A stretch of 15,405 nt of DNA from an uncultured Clostridia bacterium. GTDB taxonomy: Bacteria > Bacillota > Clostridia > Oscillospirales > Ruminococcaceae. The position numbers and the translations under genes were made by a program. This document shows, piece after piece, positions 13,848 through 15,405 of the stretch. Location of the stretch: NCBI GenBank assembly GCA_947632425.1, contig CANRPG010000026.1:1-15405 (forward strand), given 5' to 3'. Every line of letters begins with the position of its first letter. The first letter of the stretch is position 1. The notes beneath the pieces were generated by a model. It was given only the letters and a program-made list of their open reading frames with translations. It was not told the origin of the DNA and did no database searches.

Positions 13848-13870
13848 GCTGTAAAACAAAATAACTAAAG

Positions 13871-13899
13871 ATGTTCTCCTTTGTGGGGAACATTTTTTT
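13871..13899 (+). terminator. Terminator of the surface-protein gene
   Basis: A 9-bp stem (ATGTTCTCC at 13871-13879, GGGGAACAT at 13885-13893, one wobble) is followed by seven T residues to 13899, 24 bases after the stop codon. Confidence 0.9.
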
Positions 13900-13905
13900 G
13901 CGTGG

Positions 13906-13934
13906 TTGCAAAAAATTTTGAATTGTGCTATACT
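13906..13934 (+). promoter_or_regulatory. Promoter of the MATE transporter gene
   Basis: TTGCAA (13906-13911), a 17-base spacer and TATACT (13929-13934) preceded by TGC form an extended -10 promoter. It lies just after the previous terminator and 33 bases before the chosen start. Confidence 0.8.
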
Positions 13935-13966
13935 TATATTATATTCGCAGAAAAGAGGCACCCAGA

Positions 13967-15337
13967 ATGACACAGTATGAAAAAATGACGCAAACGCCGA
14001 TCCCTCGGCTCATACTGACATTGTCAGTACCAACAATAATCTCAATGCTCGTCACAAATATATATAACCTCGTCGATACCGCGTTTGTCGGCAAGCTCGG
14101 CACAAGCGCAAGCGGCGCAGTCGGCGTCGTGTTCGGCTTTATGGCGATAATCCAGGCTTTCGGCTTTATGTTCGGTCAGGGCAGCGGCAGCATAATCTCT
14201 CGCGCCCTCGGCAACCGCGATGTCGAAAAAGGCTCGGTGCACGCATCTTTGGGCTTTGCATCTTCGTTTGCCTGCGGTCTGCTTATCACAATTGTGGGCT
14301 TTGCCTTTCTTGAAGATATCGTCTACCTCCTCGGCAGTACCAAAACTATCGCCCCCTATGCCAAAACCTATATAACTTATATACTCATCGCCGCCCCGTT
14401 CATGTCCTCCAGCCTTACGCTGAATAATATCCTCCGTTACGAGGGCAGGGCAGCGCTCGGTATGGTAGGGCTGATGACAGGCGCAGTCCTCAATATGATA
14501 GGCGACCCCATTTTCATGTTCGTGCTCGATATGGGCATAGCAGGCGCAGGGCTTTCAACCGCCCTTAGCCAGCTCGTCAGCTGGGGTATTCTCGTCGCAA
14601 TGTTCCTTACCGGCAAAACCGACACCAAGCTTTCTCTTGCCAATATCAGAAAAGGCAGCTTTCTGCTTGTGGCCAATATCATGGCTACGGGCTTTCCCAG
14701 CCTTCTGCGGCAGGGTCTGAACAGTATAACCACCGTAATGCTCAACTCACAGTGTAAAGTCTATGGCGATGCCGCAGTCGCAGCTATGAGTATCGTCACA
14801 AGAATAGTGTTCTTCGCGTTCTCTGTCGCCCTCGGTATAGGTCAGGGCTTCCAGCCTGTCTCCGGCTTCAATTACGGTGCCGCCAAGTATGATAGGCTCC
14901 GCAAGGCATTTCGGTTTACGGTTTTAGTTTCAGAATGTATAATAGTAGTCGGCTGTGCTGTGCTTTTCGTATTTTCGGGCAGCCTTATCGGTATCTTCCG
15001 CGATGACAGCGAAGTTATCCGCATCGGCGTCAGAGCCCTTCGCCTGCAAGCATTGGCAAATATGGTCTTGCCGCCGTGTATGGCAGTCGAAATGCTCTAC
15101 CAAAGCACGGGTAAACGCCTCGGCGCTTCAATACTTTCGTCACTCCGAAGCGGCCTGTTTTTTATACCTGCCTTACTTATTCTTGCTGATCTGCGCGGCC
15201 TTTCTGGTATTCAGGAAGCCCAGCCGGTGTCGCTCCTTCTGGCACTTCCCGTGACTATCCCGTTCGGCGTGGTGTTCTTTAGTAAGCTCCCCCACGGCGA
15301 TGAAGAAGATAAAAATGCAGAAACCGCAGATACGTGA
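13967..15337 (+). CDS. MATE family efflux transporter
   Basis: This 456-residue integral membrane protein of the multidrug and toxin extrusion family exchanges Na+ or H+ for drugs or metabolites. The first bundle starts with the family hallmark PTIISMLVTNIYNLVDTAFVGKLG in transmembrane helix 1, close to the MepA-like group, and then GQGSGSIISRALGNRD. About twelve hydrophobic helices can be traced. The second bundle begins near GFPSLLRQGLNSITTVMLN, and GIGQGFQPVSGFNYGA mirrors the first-half motif. Substrate is not predictable. I chose ATG 13967 because AGAGG lies at 13954-13958 and MTQYEKMTQTPIPRLI is a typical start. The open frame extends upstream to 13925 but that part overlaps the promoter. 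The short acidic tail (GDEEDKNAE) is cytoplasmic. No regulator is adjacent. Confidence 0.93.
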   Translation: MTQYEKMTQTPIPRLILTLSVPTIISMLVTNIYNLVDTAFVGKLGTSASGAVGVVFGFMAIIQAFGFMFGQGSGSIISRALGNRDVEKGSVHASLGFASSFACGLLITIVGFAFLEDIVYLLGSTKTIAPYAKTYITYILIAAPFMSSSLTLNNILRYEGRAALGMVGLMTGAVLNMIGDPIFMFVLDMGIAGAGLSTALSQLVSWGILVAMFLTGKTDTKLSLANIRKGSFLLVANIMATGFPSLLRQGLNSITTVMLNSQCKVYGDAAVAAMSIVTRIVFFAFSVALGIGQGFQPVSGFNYGAAKYDRLRKAFRFTVLVSECIIVVGCAVLFVFSGSLIGIFRDDSEVIRIGVRALRLQALANMVLPPCMAVEMLYQSTGKRLGASILSSLRSGLFFIPALLILADLRGLSGIQEAQPVSLLLALPVTIPFGVVFFSKLPHGDEEDKNAETADT

Positions 15338-15345
15338 AAAAATCA

Positions 15346-15374
15346 TTGACAAATGAATTTTACGGTAGTATAAT
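15346..15374 (+). promoter_or_regulatory. Promoter for a gene beyond the window
   Basis: TTGACA (15346-15351), a 17-base spacer and TATAAT (15369-15374) match the housekeeping consensus exactly. AGAGGAAG near 15394-15401 looks like a ribosome binding site, so the next gene should start just past the window edge on the + strand. No terminator is visible between the MATE stop codon and this promoter. Confidence 0.85.
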
Positions 15375-15405
15375 GTTTTTGTAAAGTATGACTGAGAGGA
15401 AGTTG

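Noticed and set aside
13925..13966. Upstream start for the MATE gene adding 14 residues
   Set aside because: The stretch contains the -10 box TATACT and lies upstream of the ribosome site, so it would not be translated.

Overview
The window looks like a chromosomal segment from a low-to-mid GC Gram-positive anaerobe of class Clostridia, most plausibly Ruminococcus or a close relative in the Oscillospiraceae. The evidence is a split two-subunit transketolase, AGGAGG-type ribosome binding sites, TTGACA/TATAAT promoters with 17-base spacers, lipobox lipoproteins, a sortase-type surface protein ending in NPMTG plus a KKKK tail, and a KtrAB potassium system. The genus is inference.

Layout. Bases 1-1398 hold the end of a two-gene transketolase operon (N-terminal subunit cut by the window edge, C-terminal subunit complete) and its terminator. 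Bases 1399-5086 hold three exported lipoprotein genes on the + strand: one propeller-like protein and a pair of tandem paralogues that also carry an internal repeat. A hairpin terminator separates them from the convergent ktrB-ktrA operon (5207-7204, - strand). A 280-base divergent region then leads to an ABC transporter ATPase with no permease beside it (7486-8157). After a two-way terminator comes a - strand regulator that fuses an AraC-type DNA-binding domain to a GGDEF-like domain (8215-9045).

The least ordinary part is the 1.4-kb gene-free stretch 9046-10470. It holds a strongly foldable segment (9205-9335), then three tandem copies of a roughly 280-base composite unit (9584-10430). Each unit starts with a 22-bp palindrome and contains two arrays of degenerate heptamers (NTCTTGC or NTCTAAC type) that usually end in CTAATAG or a close variant. 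Heptamer number differs between units. I cannot assign it to a known element class.

The right end holds a cysteine synthase gene (10471-11400, - strand), a divergent gene for a cell-wall-anchored choice-of-anchor-A surface protein with nine 9-residue repeats (11751-13847), and a MATE efflux transporter (13967-15337). A perfect promoter at 15346-15374 serves a gene beyond the window.

Most genes have their own promoter and terminator, so this is a set of short transcription units rather than one pathway. Surface and membrane functions dominate: lipoproteins, K+ uptake, an ABC ATPase, a surface adhesin-like protein and drug/metabolite efflux.
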